DNA of 6,521 bases from JBHIER01 sp046760705 [NCBI: bacterium]. Lineage in GTDB: Bacteria; JBHIER01; G020348925. The stretch is taken from assembly GCA_046760705.1 (NCBI GenBank), contig JBHIER010000199.1, forward strand, positions 1 to 6,521, given 5' to 3'. Below are positions 6,257-6,521 of this stretch, in pieces. The first letter of the stretch is position 1, and each line of letters begins with the position of its first letter. The translations under genes and the position numbers were made by a program. The notes under the pieces are model-generated. The model was not told the DNA's origin and made no database searches. It worked only from the letters and a program-made list of their open reading frames with translations.

Positions 6257-6521
6257 TTGCCCCGGCTGCTTCTCCCGGGGGGACCTTTCTCCTCTCTCCG
6301 TCCCCTACTAGGCTTCGGCCCTGATACTGACGCACCTGTCTCTTCTTCCTTTCTGAGGCCTGGCCCCAATTGCCCTCTGCGTGAACGAGCAGCTCTTGAT
6401 GCAAAGAAACTCTGGGTTGTTCCTATTGTTTTGTCAAAGAAAGCTGGCGTCTATGGCGAAATCGGCGCTATTCTCATAGCCGATAAGACCCATTCTATTT
6501 TGGGAACGACTGCCAAGTCAG
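6257..6521 (+). CDS. Coding-like frame running off the right edge; unrecognised, start uncertain, possibly 5'-decayed
   Basis: The frame is open from the tandem clc stops to the window end. From about 6380 it reads like a real protein: a charged helix (LREREA-like, residues 41-47), then LWVVPIVLSKKAGVYGEIG and GAILIADKTHSILG, a regular alternation of strand-like hydrophobic segments and turns. The stretch before that (6257-6378) is rich in Pro, Leu and Ser and looks non-coding. There is no ATG or GTG in frame. The only start candidates are TTG at 6257, with GGTGAGG too far upstream and the putative terminator inside the frame, and TTG at 6431, which would cut into the coding-like part. The simplest reading is the 5'-damaged remnant of a small gene, or a gene whose start was lost by a frameshift or rearrangement. 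The family was not recognised. It shares the clc reading frame and strand. Confidence 0.38.
   Translation, partial: MPRLLLPGGPFSSLRPLLGFGPDTDAPVSSSFLRPGPNCPLRERAALDAKKLWVVPIVLSKKAGVYGEIGAILIADKTHSILGTTAKS
6260..6292 (+). terminator. Possible terminator after the trkH-clc unit
   Basis: CCCCGG (6260-6265) pairs with CCGGGG (6275-6280) around a 9-nt loop, starting 34 bp after the clc stop. It is followed by GGACC and then a pyrimidine-rich stretch (TTTCTCCTCTCTCC) rather than a pure T run. The stem is strong, but the tail is only a moderate match to an intrinsic terminator. Confidence 0.4.

Overview
The window looks like a Desulfobacterota/deltaproteobacterial-type chromosome segment. This is an inference from moderately high GC, a tRNA gene without an encoded CCA end, a MltD-like lipoprotein with three LysM repeats, and a CLC channel carrying CBS and TrkA-C domains. 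No ribosomal marker gene is present, so the assignment is tentative.

Layout. At 1-68 is the 3' part of a tRNA-Phe (anticodon GAA) on the + strand. It converges with a large - strand gene (141-2015) for a secreted lytic transglycosylase of the MltD family. Its promoter lies at 2063-2091 (TTGACA, 17 bp, TATATT, on the - strand), with a leader of about 40 nt. From 2016 to 2600 there is no certain gene. This gap holds the mltD promoter, a 465-bp segment bounded by a perfect 15-bp inverted repeat (2133-2147 / 2583-2597), a weak 55-codon - strand reading frame, and a + strand promoter at 2461-2489 with the same -35 and -10 hexamers. That promoter reads into trkH (2601-4043), a complete potassium-uptake subunit. 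After a 122-nt gap on the same strand comes a 686-aa CLC anion channel/transporter with a CBS pair and a C-terminal TrkA-C (RCK_C) domain (4166-6226). It ends in tandem TGA stops and is followed by a GC-rich hairpin that may be a terminator. The last ~140 bp read like the start or remnant of another + strand protein that leaves the window and has no convincing start codon.

How the genes fit together. trkH and clc are probably co-transcribed and form an ion-homeostasis unit, with K+ uptake beside anion movement. No trkA is present; the only RCK-type ligand-binding module here is fused to the CLC protein, which suggests that anion flux is gated by a nucleotide or second messenger. MltD is a separate cell-wall function on the opposite strand. 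The points most worth following are the inverted-repeat-bounded segment that carries the trkH promoter, the CLC protein's departures from canonical CLC residues, and the unassigned coding-like frame at the right edge.
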